DNA from: Cycas panzhihuaensis
Lineage: Eukaryota > Cycadophyta
Length of the DNA stretch: 64,000 bases
NCBI GenBank assembly: GCA_023213395.1
Contig: CM041465.1
Location: 134,795,741-134,859,740 of the forward strand
Reading direction: 5' to 3'
The position numbers were made by a program, and so were the translations under genes. Below the pieces are notes generated by a model. The model saw only the letters and a program-made list of their open reading frames with translations. It did no database searches and had not been told where the DNA came from. Shown in pieces: positions 19,580 through 31,681 of the stretch. How positions within the stretch are numbered: the stretch's first letter is position 1; the number at the start of each line of letters is the position of its first letter.

Positions 19580-21120
19580 ATTATGCACTTATGGTCAAGT
19601 GTTTTGTGTTGATGAGCCTTCCACTTTGAGGAGGCTTCTAAAATGAAAATTGAAGGTCGCCATGGATGAAGAAATCCATTCTATTGAAAAGAATGGTACT
19701 TGAATTTGGTTAAATTGCCTAAACACAAACAGCAATCGCTTGCAAATGGGTCTACAAGATCAAATTCCATTCGATGGTTCACTTAAAGGCGTAAAGCACG
19801 CCTTGTCGCAAAAGGTTTTAAACAAAAGGAAGGCATAGATTATGAAGAAACTTTTGCACCAAAGGGCGAACATGAATACCATCAAACTTCTCTTGGCCTT
19901 ACCTGCTCAATGCAAATGGCCTGTTTATCAGATGGACATGAAGAGCGCCTTTCTTAATGGCGATCTTCAGGAGGAGGTGTATTTGGAGCAACCTCCTGAT
20001 ACAAAGTACAAGGCAAGGAGCATCTTGTATATCGCCTAAAAAAGGCGTTATATGGCTTGAAGCAAGCTCCAAGGGCATGGTACTCAAAGATTGATGACTA
20101 CTTCTTGAGACATGGGTTTCATCGATCTACTTCAGATCCTAATCTGTATATAAAAAATGGAAAAAACCATGTAATTTTTGTTGCCTTATATGTAGATGAC
20201 TTAGTGATCACTGGTAGTGACACTAAGATGATTCATATTCTCCAAGATGATTTGAAGAGAAGTTTTGAGATGACAGATCTTGGACTTCTCCATTATTTTT
20301 TAGGCTTTGAGATATGGCAACAGCTAGGCTATATCTTCATCTCCCAAGCGAAATATTCTTGGGACATTTTGCAGCGGTTCAGGATGCACGACTGCAAAAC
20401 TGCGCCTACACCTATGGAGAATGGATCTAAGCTTACTCTCAATGAGGAAGTTGCACCAGCAGATCCCACACTTTACCAGCAGTTGATTGGGAGTCTCATT
20501 TATCTCACCAACACTCGACCGGATATTTCATTTGTTGTTGATTTGCTCACGTTACATGTCTCAACCCAATCGGATACATCGGAATGCACCAAACGCATAC
20601 TTAAGTACATCAAAGGCACATTACAAAGATGGCCTTGAGTATGCACATAATGAGAACTTCACTCCGGAAGGGTTCTCGATTCGATTAGGCAAGGTTGCCA
20701 AGATAGCAGGAGATCAACCCTGGATACTGCTTTTCCTTGGTTCAAGATTGTTTCGTGGAGTTGCAAGAAGCAACCCAATGTTACCTTGTCCTCCATCGAA
20801 GCAGAGTACAAAGTCAGCTGCCAGACTTGTGAGGCTATCCGCTAGGACGGATTCTTGGGAACTTGACTTGAGCAGGTCACCCACCAAGATACATTGCGAC
20901 AATCAAAGTGTGCTCAAGTTAGCTAAGAATCCAGTCTTTCATGCACGGACAAAACACATCGAGGTTCACCATCACTTCATTAGAGAGCATGTTCAGAATG
21001 GTGAGATGAACCTCCAATACAGACCTACAGAGGAGCGTATACAGACATCTTTACCAAACCTCTTGGTAGAGAAAAGTTTGTAAAATTCAGAGATGGTCTT
21101 GGTGTCCGACTTAACATTGT
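19580..21120 (+). pseudogene. E5 RT and RNase H, broken
   Basis: The segment at 19600-19830 is an RT start with about ten single-base losses relative to E9. The segment at 19842-20039 carries [20 protein letters not shown]. The 193-codon stretch 20057-20638 has [16 protein letters not shown] with the catalytic [20 protein letters not shown], then SQAKYSWDILQRFRMHDCK. RNase H follows at 20487-21083 and ends in KHIEVHHHFIREHVQ. PPT AAGGGGGG (21128-21135) precedes the 3' LTR. Confidence 0.88.
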
Positions 21121-21135
21121 AAACAGTAAGGGGGG

Positions 21136-21687
21136 TGTTAAACCTTATGTTTAAATGTTAAGTTAATGTACTTTTATTTTTCATGTAATATATGCACTTT
21201 TTACTTTAGGGGTGACTTATCACTTAAGTGATAAAGTGCACACCCACATTCTTTCTAGTGACACAACGTTGTCACTAAAGGGTCAAATGGACCCTCATGC
21301 ACTTTTGCTCACATAAGAGCCCAAAAGGACACATGTCCAACATGCAAGGCATGTATCTTGGATGTTTGACACTTGTCAAACATCCAAGGCCTTAGGTCTC
21401 TCTTTTCACTCTATATAATGAGACCTTTCCTCATTGTCTAAAACAAGAGTTGAGTCAGATTGTTATGCTATCGCTTGCTAATCAAACTGTTTCTTCTTGG
21501 GAGGTTGGACCAATTCCAACTCCACATATTGGGTATCATTTTCTCTTGCTCCTTCATTCATGTTTTGTCTCTTTGCTTTCTCTTTGCCTTGAGTTTATTA
21601 TACTTGTTTATATTTCTGCAACTAGAACTAGAGTGATGCTAGTTTCTAGATCTAGGGACTGTTGAGGCCATCTAGCCTCTTTTCACA
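21136..21687 (+). repeat. 3' LTR of E5 (552 bp)
   Basis: Same length and same termini as 14505-15056. Seven substitutions separate them by hand alignment, five of them transitions. The 15-bp-arm hairpin and the central palindrome are unchanged. E4 integrase sequence resumes right after the GATGT duplication at 21688. Confidence 0.95.
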
Positions 21688-21692
21688 GATGT

Positions 21693-22340
21693 TGTGTCCC
21701 TATTATACAAGCTTTGCAAAGACACTTTGAACCAATGATCCTTGGAAGTCCATGCACCATGTTCTTTGTGACCATCATCTTGATATTATCTAAAGGCCCA
21801 AGTGGCCTAGACGTTGATGCCAAAGTTGAATCTTTGACATGGTTTGTGTGATAGAGTATGCAGTATTAAGTGTGATATTAGTTGCATCCATTTTGTAAAG
21901 TCCATGGTCTTCATGACCAATGGCTACCACTTGATCATACTTTTCACTAATGATGCACTTCTCACTTGTAAACAAAATACTCATCTGTTGTTTGTTCAGC
22001 TAACTAATAGATTACAAACTCTTTTCCATTGAAAGAATAAAGTAGGCATCCCCAATGGGAAATGTGGAAACAGGATTGGCTGGTGAGTGAAAAGAGACAA
22101 TTTTTCGTATATATAAAATGTTGGCAGATTCGTTGTTGATAAATGTGATTGATTGACTGCTTCCTTCTTTGATGTCATAGAATAGTACTTCACTACTTGC
22201 CATATGACAAGATGTCTTTGAGTCTATGATCCACGTGCTATCAACTATTGAATTATGATAAGCACAAAACAATTTATTTTCATCTGCAAATTGGTTCATG
22301 TGGCATTGATTGGCACCTTTGAAACCCACCCTTCCTCTTT
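21693..22340 (-). pseudogene. E4 integrase N-terminal zinc region and protease, broken
   Basis: This is the continuation of E4 after E5. The segment at 21984-21790 has LWHQRLGHLGL, the first half of the HHCC site, with the Cys pair further left near 21700. The protease at 22329-22012 reads STWIIDSKTSCHMAS, so DSGA is changed to DSKT and the catalytic loop is lost. It includes the GKSQSVTF-like strand (GSSQSITFINNES). Confidence 0.85.
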
Positions 22341-23278
22341 GACCTCCTCTAAAAGCATCTCGATTTGGCCGAAGGGGTTATTGCTGTTACTGCTGCTGTT
22401 GAAAGTGCTGCTCATATGACTGTTGATATCGTGTTTACTGCTGACATGTCTGCTGTTGGTGAGATTGCTGTAGATTTGCTTGCTTCTTTTGGTATTCGGG
22501 AGCGATGTGGCCTACTTTGCTACAATTATGACATATCACATTGGCCTTTGATGAGCCAGTGTTCATGTTTCTAAACTGCTCGTGTAGTGAAGGTTTGGGA
22601 CCTTGTTTGGCCTTTAGCTTGGTCGTAAACGACCTTAATGTAGATGGCTCTTCATCCTCCCTCATGTAAATTTGTTCCTCTTGAAGGAGTAAACTTTCAA
22701 GTTGATTGAAAGTTATTGAAGCTAGTGTACCATCTCTTGTAATGGATGAAATAAAACCATTATAGTCTTTTGGCAATGCATGCAATGTTGCCATTACAAG
22801 CTCATTTTTGAAAGTAGGTTTGCCTAGACTGTTCAACTCATTACATATCTCTTTGATAGAAGAAAAAAATGCCGACATTGGCTTTACAAACTTCAAATAG
22901 TACAATTTGGCTTTAATCATCATAATGCGAGCTTCATCTCGCCTTTCATACAGAGAGGACAAAGTGTGCGATGCTTCCTTAGATGTTTTAGCACAAGCAA
23001 TATTATGATCTACATTGACATCAATAATCGTATGTAAAAAGGCTATGGCTATTTCATCCTTAGCTTCCTAAGCGCCAACAATAACTGGATGAGGTTGGAT
23101 TATCACATTTTTCATGAGTCTAACTCTATACAGGTACAAGTTTAGGGATTTTTCTAGAAATATACCCCCCAAATTCATTCATAATAAAAAGATTCTGAGT
23201 CTAACGCTTCCATTACTGATAATTATCTTGTCCAATTAATTTTATAGTGCATGCATTAAGCATGTTGATAGCAGCTAT
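22341..23278 (-). pseudogene. E4 gag (UBN2 type), start codon lost
   Basis: The expected MAAINMLNACTI start is at 23278, but its ATG is ATA. The 175-codon stretch 22962-22435 is the UBN2 domain plus zinc knuckle: MSSLYERRDEARIMMIKAKL, NGFISSITRDGTLASITFN, then CHNCSKVGHIAPEY, with the last Cys changed to Tyr. A Gln-rich tail follows, as in E9. Stops occur between 22965 and 23160. Confidence 0.85.
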
Positions 23279-24636
23279 GTTGAAGTTGATAAAACTCTTG
23301 AAGCTAGTAGATGAACTTGGAGACTCTAAGTTGTTGTCTCTTAAGTTCCACCTTCTAACAAGCCAACAATCCTGATCTTACTAGAAGATCCAACAACTAA
23401 AGAGAATGATGAGGGGTGGAGGACTGGGCTATAGAGTTGGTCTAACCTTGATTTGTAAAGAGATCTAATAGTTGACCAAGTCAAATCTAGAACAAGGTAG
23501 TATGGTTGATCTGTATGGACGTACCATGCTTTCCCTGGGATTCATAACCTCAATAACACCCTTTTCGAACCTCCTTTTCCTCAAGAAACCTCAATTGTCA
23601 TGCATTAACTGTATAGTCGGTTGGTCCCATAGAGAATGCACAAAGTTTAAGGTTATTTCAGAGGTAAGGACTTAACCTTTTTCGAGCCTCTCCAACAATA
23701 TTTTAAAGTCAATTTGTAAAGAGATTTGAGTTGACTTTAAATGAGTTTTACTTGGTCGATGTACTTGCTACAAAATGTTTTAGAAAGCTTACAAACGAGG
23801 CTTCAAGGAGAAGCAACTAAGTATATCAAATGATGACACTATGAGTGTTTTACAAAGCACTTAAAAATGAAAAAAATGCTAAAAAAATCAAGCAAAAAAT
23901 GATAAACTTGCTTGATGTGGTGCTTCAAGTGGGTTCCTTTTAATGAGAACAAGACCACCTAATTATTAAAATGAACCACTTTGCAAAAGTAGACAAGCAT
24001 CCCAATGTGTTAGGACATTAAATAGTCCTAACCAACCTCCAAAAACAAGTGAGTTTTATTAGAAAGTGAGTTTTTGGCCTTTTTTGACTAGGACAATAAG
24101 GTTACCACGCAGGGAGCCTTAGTAAAAACACTAAAATAGTGAAAAATTTCACTTTACAATTATAAAGAGGCGTTAAATCACTTGATTTTAAGTTAAATAA
24201 CATAGATGCAATTTTTTTTAAGTGTTAAATAAGTCAAAATAATAAAAAACATTGAAAATACAATAAAAGTGATTTAATAAAGATTTAAAGTCACTTAAGA
24301 AATAAACTTCAGATTATAGAGTTTATTAAAAAGGGAATATTCCTCTTGATATAACTTATGGTTATATTGCTAATGTTGAAATTTCAAATTTTTTGAAGAA
24401 AAGGAAGGATTTTGTGGCCGCGCGTCTGCGTGAAGGAGCAGATTATTCAATCGGGTCGCACGATTGATGGATTACGACCAAACTTTAGAGGAGGCTCCGT
24501 ATATGCCCAACAATGATTCCTCCAAATTTTGAGAGGATTTCGTCAAGCATGGAGAGAATACGAAATAAACATAATTTTTAGAAGGGTGCACGGGCCGTGG
24601 AGTAGAATGTGAGTTGTACGGATTGTAGAGTGAGCG
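23279..24636 (-). other. E4 leader, inner part
   Basis: No gene seen. The segment 23450-23690 is the lineage-conserved leader block (minus strand of TACGTCCATGCAGATCAACC and GGTGCATTCCCTAGGGGACC types, mutated). AT-rich sequence follows to about 24400, then a GC-richer variable cassette starts near 24415 (CCGCGCGTCTGCG) and runs into the E6 insertion at 24637. Confidence 0.65.
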
Positions 24637-24641
24637 GGGGT

Positions 24642-25190
24642 TGTTGAAATGGCCAAAAGCCCTTTGAATCCCAAGATCTAGGAGATATATTCACTCTAGT
24701 TCTAGAAAGCAAATAATTTAGACTAACAATGAAAGTATGAGATCAAACATAAGCAAGATCAAAGCATAAAGAGAAAGAGCAAAATGATACCAAATGTGAG
24801 GACTTGGAATTGGTCCAACCTCCAAATGAATAGCAGTTTCATTAGGAAACTGGCAGCATAACAATACAACTCCAACTCTATATGAGAACAATGAGAAGAG
24901 GTCTCAATATATAGAGTGTCAGGACAGACCTAAGGCATTGGATGTTTGACAAGTGTCAAACATCCAAGGTACATGCCTTGCATGTAGGACATGTGTCCTT
25001 TTGGGCTCTCAAGTGAGCAAAAGTGCATGGGGGTCCATTTGACCCTTAAGTGACAATGTTGTGTCACTAGGAAAGAATGTGGGTGTGCACTTTATCACTT
25101 AAGTGATAAGTTACTCCTAAAGTACAAAAGTACAAATAATACATGAAAAATAAAGTACATAGTCTTAACATGTAAGCATAAGGTTTAACA
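24642..25190 (-). repeat. 3' LTR of E6 (549 bp)
   Basis: Begins TGTTGAAATGGCC and ends AAGGTTTAACA. CCCCCACTTA at 25191-25200 is the minus-strand polypurine tract. It contains the TGTTTGACA-AG-TGTCAAACA hairpin near 24945 and CAGTTTC-ATTAG-GAAACTG near 24850, in which both arms differ from the E9 and E12 version. Confidence 0.92.
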
Positions 25191-25199
25191 CCCCCACTT

Positions 25200-26866
25200 A
25201 CTGTTTACAATGGTAAGTCAGACCCCTAGACCATCTCTAAATTTTACAATTTTTTCTCTACCAAGTGGCTTGGTAAAGATATTTGCTGTCTATTACTTTG
25301 TAGGTCTATACTGGAGGTTGATCTCACCGCTTTGCACATGCTCTCTGATGAAGTGATGATGAACCTCAAGGGTGTGCACTTTATCACCGCCTTGCATGAA
25401 AAATATGATTTTTAGCCAACTTGAGCACACTTTGATTGTTGCAATAAATCCTAGTGGGGTGATCGTGCTCAAGTCCAAGCTCTCCAAGAATCCGTCGTAG
25501 CCAGATAACTTCACAAGCTATATTGGCTGCAGCTTTGTACTCTGCTTCGGTGGAGGACAAGATAACATTGGGTTGCTTCTTGCAACTCCACAAAATAATT
25601 GCTGAACCAAGGGTAAAACAGTAACCCGAGGTTGATCTCTTGCTATCTTGTGGCAACCTGCTCAATCAGAATCTGAGAACCCTTCTAGAGTGAAGTTCTC
25701 ATCATGTGAATGCTCAAGGCCATGCTGCAATGTGCCTTTGATGTATTTGAGTAGGTATTTGACTGCATTCCAATGCTTCTGATTGGGTTGAGAGATGTAT
25801 CTAGAGCAAATCCCAACTGCAAATGAGATGTCAGAGCGAGTGTTGGTGAAATAAATGAGACTCCAATCAACTACCGATGAAGAGTGGGACCTATTGGTTC
25901 AGCTTCCTCATTGAGAGTAAGCTTAGTGCCATTCTCCATGGGTGGTGTAGGTGGTGGTTTGCAATCATGCATCATGAATCGCTACAAAATGTTCCAAGAA
26001 TATTTGTCTCGGGAGATGAAGATATAGCCTGGCTATTGTCGTACCTCAAAGCCTAAGAAATAATGGAGAAGTCCAAGAGCTGTCATCTCAAAACTCCTCT
26101 TCAAGTCATCTTGGAAAATCTGTACCATCGTAGTGTCATTCCCAGTGATCATTAAGTCATCAACATATAAGACAATGAAAATAGCATGGTCTTTCCCAAC
26201 TTTGATGTACAAGTTAGGATTTGAAGTAGATCGATGATATCCATGTCTCAAAAAATAATCATCAATCTTTGAGTACCATGCTCTTGGAGTTTGTTTCAAG
26301 CCATACAACGTCTTTTTTAGGCGACAAACTAAGTGCTTCTTGTCTTGTACTTTGTAGCCAAGAGGTTGTTCCAAGTATATCTCCTCTTGAAGATCGCCAT
26401 TGAGAAAGGCGCTCTTCACGTCCATTTGAAACACCGGCCATTTGCATTGAGTTGCTAAGGCCAAGATGAGTTTGATGGTGTTCATGTTAGCCATAGGTGC
26501 AAAATTCTCCTTATAATCTATGCTTTCCTTTTGTTTGAAGCCTTTTGCAACAAGGTGGACCTTTTGGCGCTTAAGTGTACCATCAGAATGGAATTTGGTC
26601 TTGTAGATCCACTTGCAACTGATTGCTTGTTTGTGTTTAGGCAATTCAACCAAATCCCAAGTTACATTCTTTTCAATAGAATGGATTTCTTCATCCATGG
26701 CAGCCTTCCAATTTTCATTTTTAGAAGCCTCCTCAAAATTGGAAGGTTCATCAACACAAAGCACTTCAGCCATAAGTGGAAAATTAGTTTGCTGCCTATA
26801 TTTTGATAGACGTTTTCCTTCAACAATCTGGATGTTCTGCACTGTTGGAGTATACCATTTGGGCAA
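25200..26866 (-). pseudogene. E6 RT and RNase H, mostly open RT
   Basis: The 277-codon ORF 26866-26033 covers RT, with [49 protein letters not shown], then VLYVDDLMITGND with intact YVDD and [18 protein letters not shown] stop follows where relatives have a Gln or Pro codon. RNase H (25870-25290) is in several frames and contains SRLPQDSKRSTSGYCFTLGSA and EVHHHFIREHVQSG. A small insertion near 25390 disrupts the HARTKHIE block. Confidence 0.87.
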
Positions 26867-27766
26867 CTTTTTGATTGATGTAACTTGAACCTCAAGATCT
26901 TCTAGTCTAAGTGGTTGATCAACAGAAGATGTACTAGGATCAAGTGGAGTTGATTCTGATGATGTGGACGGTCCAGCAGGTGCAGATGATGTGCATGGAG
27001 TTGAAGATTAAGAGGGAAGGAAAGCCTCAACAATCTTTTTGCTTTTGTCAATAAGAGGTTCGATGGATGATGTATCCAACTCCTTGTGATCTTTTTCAGC
27101 AAAGGTTACATCTCTTGAGAGATGCAATTTCTTTCCAATGGGATCATACAACTTGTAGGCTTTGCTATGAATGACATAACCTACAAAGATGCATTTTAGA
27201 CTATGCTTGTCTAGTTTAGTTCTCTGCTGATTGGGGATGTGCATATAAGCAGTGCACCTAAAAGTCCTCAAATAGTTGACAATTGCCTTTTTGCTAGGCC
27301 ATGCCTCCTCTAGTGTGATGTTGGTGACTATTGATGTTGGACTTCGATTTGCCACATAGACAGCTATGTGGAATGCCCCTGCCCAGTAAGCTCGAGTGAG
27401 TCCCTTTGCATGTATCATTGCTTTGGCTTTGTTAACCAAAGTTCTATTCAACCTTTCAGAGACTCTATTTTGTTGAGGAGTGTGAGGAATGGTAAGCTGT
27501 CTCCGAATGCCATTATTCTTGCAGAATTGGGTGAATTCCTTTGAAGTGAATTCACCTCCATTGTCTGTCCGTAGTGTTTTGATTGATTGGCTAGACTCAT
27601 TCTCCACTTCAAGCTTAAATTCTTTAAACTTTTGAAATGCTTCAGATTTATGTTTGATGAAGTAAACCCAAACTTTATGGGAGAAATCATCAATGAAGGA
27701 GATGTAATGCTAGGCTCCTCCAAAGGATGCTGTGGACATGGGTCCACACAAATCCAAATGTATCAA
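26867..27766 (-). pseudogene. E6 integrase core and linker
   Basis: The 199-codon ORF 27607-27008 has RTDNGGEFTSKEF (second Asp) and HTPQQNRVSERLNR, with the catalytic Glu present and Gly before it changed to Arg. It continues as YWAGAFHIAVYVANRSP and RKTKLDKHSLKCIFVGY-like text. The first-Asp block lies at 27747-27600 in another frame. The Ser/Pro-rich linker 27102-26902 is frameshifted. Function as in other copia integrases; inactive as encoded. Confidence 0.85.
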
Positions 27767-28267
27767 TTACAAAGGATATGATACACACCAAGCTTTGCCT
27801 TTAGGGAGAGGCAAGCGATGTTGTGTCTCCATTATGCATGCTTCACAAAGACATTTTGAGCCATACATCTTTGGAAGCCCATGCACCATATTCTTGTTCA
27901 CCATCTGCTTGAGATTGTCTAAGCTCAAGTGGCCTAGACGTTGATGCCAAAGTTGCATCTTGGACAAAGATTGAGTGACAATGGAACCAGAGTAAGCATA
28001 ATCAAGTATACTATTATTAGCATCCAATTTGTAGAGGCCATGATCCTCATATCCAATAGCCACTACCTAGTCATTTTTGTCATTTATTACACATTTCCCA
28101 TTCTTGAACAAAATGCTCATCTGTTGCTTGTCCAATTTGCTAACAGATAGCAAGCTCTTCTCCATGGAAGGTATGAAATATGCATTGCCATTGGAAAATG
28201 TGGAGGAAGGATTGGAAGGAGAATGGAATGGGGCAATTGTGCCTATGCCAGAGATCTTGACTAATTC
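27767..28267 (-). pseudogene. E6 integrase zinc region and protease C-terminal part
   Basis: The 98-codon ORF 28063-27767 has LWHQRLGHLSLDNLKQ and CLCEACIMETQHRLPLPKGKAW, a complete HHCC zinc site. The segment at 28396-28067 overlaps the protease C-terminal part (SMEKSLLSVSKLDKQQMS). E7 entered at 28268-28272; the protease active site lies on the other side at about 38670. Confidence 0.85.
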
Positions 28268-28272
28268 ATTGT

Positions 28273-28483
28273 TGTAGAAAAACAGAAATGGAGGAGGAAT
28301 TCTCTCCATCTCTTTATTGATCATTCTTTGTCTATATATACAGTTATAAAGAAGGTACAAATGATAACCGCTCAACAAGATGGTGCCACTTGTCACTTTG
28401 AGAGAGAAAGTGGGAGAGGTATAAGACCCTTACAAAACATTATGTTATGTGCTATAGCCCTAGATAAAACATTACCTTTTACA
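28273..28483 (-). repeat. 3' LTR of E7 (211 bp)
   Basis: TG...CA termini match the partner at 38385. CCCCCTCTTA at 28484-28493 is the minus-strand polypurine tract TAAGAGGGGG. A TATA-like CTGTATATATAG (minus strand) lies in the middle. Confidence 0.93.
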
Positions 28484-28522
28484 CCCCCTCTTAATGTTTT
28501 ATCTATCTTAATCCCAATAGAT

Positions 28523-30038
28523 TTATGAAGATAATGATATTTTCTCTACCAAGAGATTTAGTGAGAACATCAACAGTTTGATTTCCTGAAGAATAATGTT
28601 GAGGCTCAATTTCTCTGTTCTGTACTTTTTCTCTGATGAAATGATGGTGTACTCTATATGTTTTGTTCTAGCGTGCAGTATTGGATTTTTTGTCATTTTT
28701 ATTGTACTTTGATTATCACAAAATATTTGAGTTGGCATTGTTTGCTCCTCTCCTAGATCTTTCAAGAGTTGTCTGATCCATACTCCTTCGCATGCTACAT
28801 TGACTGCTGACTTGTATTCTGCTTTTGTAGAGGGCAATGTAACAGTGTGTTGCTTTTTACTGCTCCAAGAGATCAAGGATCTTCTTAGGAAGAAACAGTA
28901 TCCTGATGTCGATTTTCTATCTGTTATGTCTCCAACCCAATTAGAGTCACAAAAACTGGTCAATTGTATATTGTTCTCCTTGTCATATCTTAAACCAAGA
29001 TTCATGGTTCCTTTTAGATATCGTAAAATTCTCTTTGCAGCATTCCAGTGAGGAATTTTGGGACTTTCCATGAACCTAGAGATTATCCCAACAGCATATG
29101 AAATGTCTGGACGTGTGGTTGTGAGATAAATTAGGCTTCCAACTAATTGTCTGTATATCGTTGCATCAACAGGACGTGCTTCTTGTTCTGCATTCAACAC
29201 TAACCCGGTTTCCATTGGTGTGCTGACACTATTGCAACCTTCCATTTTAAACTTGCTTAACAAGTTTTTGATATATCTGGTTTGTGAAAAAGTAGTAAAA
29301 AGATCGTTTTGTTCTATTTCTATTCCAAGGTAGTAGTGCAACATTCCTAGATCTGTCATTTCGAAAACCTTTTCAAACCTACTTTTAATGAATGTTATTG
29401 AACTTTTGTCGTCTCCAGTAATCAGCATGTCATCTACATATGCCACTATGATAGAGATTAAACCTTGATTGCTTTTTACATACAAACTATGATCTGATTC
29501 GCATCGATGGAAGCCATTTCGAGCTAAATATGAGTCCAATTTAGCGTACCAAGCTCTTGGTGTTTGTTTGAGTCCATACAATGCCTTTCTTAATTTATAG
29601 ACCATATTTTTTTGACCTGGTTTTATGTATCCTTCTGGCCGATACATATATACTTCTTCTTGTAGATCTCCATTTAAGAATGCACTTTTAACGTCCATTT
29701 GATAAATCTTCCAACCCTTTTGGACAGCAAGAGCAATCACAGTTATCACTGTATTCAGTTTGGCTACTGGTGAGAATGTTTCTTCATAGTCGATTCTGGC
29801 TGTTTTGTGTGTAGCCTTTTGCTACCAGTCTTGCCTTGTATTTCTCAACTTCTCTGTTTGTTTTTTCCTTTATTTTGTATACCCATTTACAATTTACAAT
29901 GGGTTTATCTTCAAGAGCCAAGACCAGATCCCATGTTCTGTTACTATGTATGGCTTCAATTTCTATGTCCATTGTTGCTTTCCAATTTTGAGAACTGCTT
30001 GCTTCTTCATAAGAACTTGGTTCGACAGAGCAGATCAA
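28523..30038 (-). pseudogene. E7 RT and RNase H, nearly intact, one frame break
   Basis: The ORF 30038-29784 is the RT start (CSVEPSSYEEASSSQNWKA, CKWVYKIKEKTN). A frame break lies between 29784 and 29749. The 408-codon ORF 29749-28523 then runs through [47 protein letters not shown] with intact YVDD, and DLGMLHYYLGIEI. RNase H follows (FCDSNWVGDITDRKSTSGY, STKAEYKSAVNVACEGVW). The frame shifts again in the tail (TKHIEYTIISSEK), so the usual EVHHHF ending is lost. Confidence 0.88.
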
Positions 30039-30062
30039 GGCTTGTGGTTTCTGAGATCTGGT

Positions 30063-31331
30063 TCAATGTTCAAAAATTTCTTCTTTTGATTCCTCAAGGG
30101 TTTTGAGATACCACCTTGGTATTCTTTTTGAGGAACATTCTTGTAATGATTTGACTTCTTCATCTTCGGAGTTGGAACTACTACCTTGTTGTGTATCTGA
30201 CTTGATTTTGGAACCACTGGTTTGTTGTTTGTCTGGAAATGTGTCCTCTGAGATGTCAACTTCTGCCTCAACACTTTCAGAAGTAATGTCTGACTTATCT
30301 TCCAACTGCGCAGAATGTAAATTTTGATTGTCTTCATCAATTTCTTGAGGTATTGTGTCAACACATTCTTTCTTTTCATCAAAGATTACATCCCTACTCA
30401 CATAAAGTTTGTCTATTTTTGGATCGAGACATCTGTATGCTTTTGAGCAACTACTGTACCCAACCATTATACATTCTATGCTTTTATTATCCAACTTAGT
30501 CCTTTTCTTGTCAGGAATGTGAACATAGGCCTTGCAACCGAAGACTTTTAAATGAATTTCATTGGGCTTATGTCCTGCCCAAGCTTCTTCAGGCGTTATG
30601 TTGTCCAGTGATTGTGTTGGACTTCTATTGATTAAATATACAGTTGTGTGTATAGCTTCTGCCCAATATTTCTTTGCTATTTCTCTGTTGTTTAGCATGC
30701 ATCGAGCCATTTCTACAATTGTTCTATTCATCCTTTTTGCAATTCCATTGGATTGAGGTGTATAAGGAGTTGTAAACTGTATTCGAATTCCATGTATTTT
30801 ACAAAAATAAAGGAAATTATTAGATGCAAATTTTCCTCCTCTATCTGAACGAATACATTTGATTTTTTGACCGCTTTCCAATTCATTTTCAACCTTGAAT
30901 TCTTTGAAGTAGCTAAGTGCTTTTGATTTACTAGAAAAGAAATACATCCGGGTTTTTCTGGAGAAATCATCAATGATAGTTAAGAAGTACCTTGCTCCAT
31001 TTGTTGAAATTGGTGTGAATGGGCCACATAGATCAGTGTGTATCAATTCCAACTTATTTTGCGCATGCCATGTGCTTTTTGAAAATGGAATCCTGTGTTG
31101 TTTTTCCATCATGTAGCCTTTACATACAAAGTGATTGAAAGAAATATCTGGTAAGCCATTTACCATCTTGTGTTTCTTTAATTTTTCTAGCCTATCATGG
31201 GAGATATGACCATGCTTCAAATGCCACATTTCATTAGTATTAGTGCTATTTACAGCAAAAGCTTTTACATCAACGAGCATTTTTGTGGGGCCTTTATCAA
31301 GTAGTACAGGGGTGGAGAGAAGTTTATACAA
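30063..31331 (-). pseudogene. E7 integrase, long open frame but catalytic Glu lost
   Basis: A 422-codon open frame begins MYKLLSTPVLL. The zinc site is WHLKHGHISHDRL ... FVCKGYMMEKQ, in which the second Cys of the pair is Tyr. The catalytic core has IHTDLCGPFTP (first Asp) and RSDRGGKFASNNF (second Asp). In TPQSNGIAKRMNR the third catalytic residue Glu is Lys. The C-terminal linker is acidic and Ser-rich up to the RT start. An open frame with two key residues altered is a dead enzyme that has escaped stops. Confidence 0.88.
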
Positions 31332-31681
31332 CCTATTGCATTTTCTCCCTTGGCTATCAAAGTGCCGTTCTTTTTCATATCAAGTATGTAACAATAACCA
31401 TATTCATCAAATATTGTTCTCAACTTTTTATCACTCAATTGTGATACTGACAAAAGATTTTTTTTCATCCCAGGTACAAAAAAAACATTGCCTATACGTT
31501 GAATTTTTCCATCAATTAGTATAGCAATTTGTCCTATTCCCTTTATTGTAAGGGAAAATTGTCTCCTAGCTCTACTGATTTATTGAAATCATAAGGTTTG
31601 ATAACTTCAAACCATTCTTCAATCCCTGTCATGTGATGTGAAGCTCCTGAATATACTTATCAGTTTTCTGCTGCACTTGCA
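31332..31681 (-). pseudogene. E7 protease, active-site Asp changed
   Basis: The ORF 31468-31265 holds MKKNLLSVSQLSDKKLRTIFD, the C-terminal half of copia protease. The active site near 31650 reads YSGASHHMTG, so the catalytic Asp is Tyr. A frame break near 31560 separates the halves. Confidence 0.78.

Larger units (their letters stand above)
14505..21687 (+). mobile_element. E5: complete-length Ty1/copia element in E4
   Basis: A 7183-bp unit with two 552-bp LTRs that differ at 7 positions by my alignment (about 1.3%), a Met primer site, a 1.9-kb leader with two tandem arrays, gag-pol in copia order and a polypurine tract. GATGT flanks it on both sides (14500-14504 and 21688-21692). It lies in opposite orientation to its host E4, which is a member of the same lineage. 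It has the most similar LTR pair in the window, yet its gag-pol is heavily frameshifted. Confidence 0.95.
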
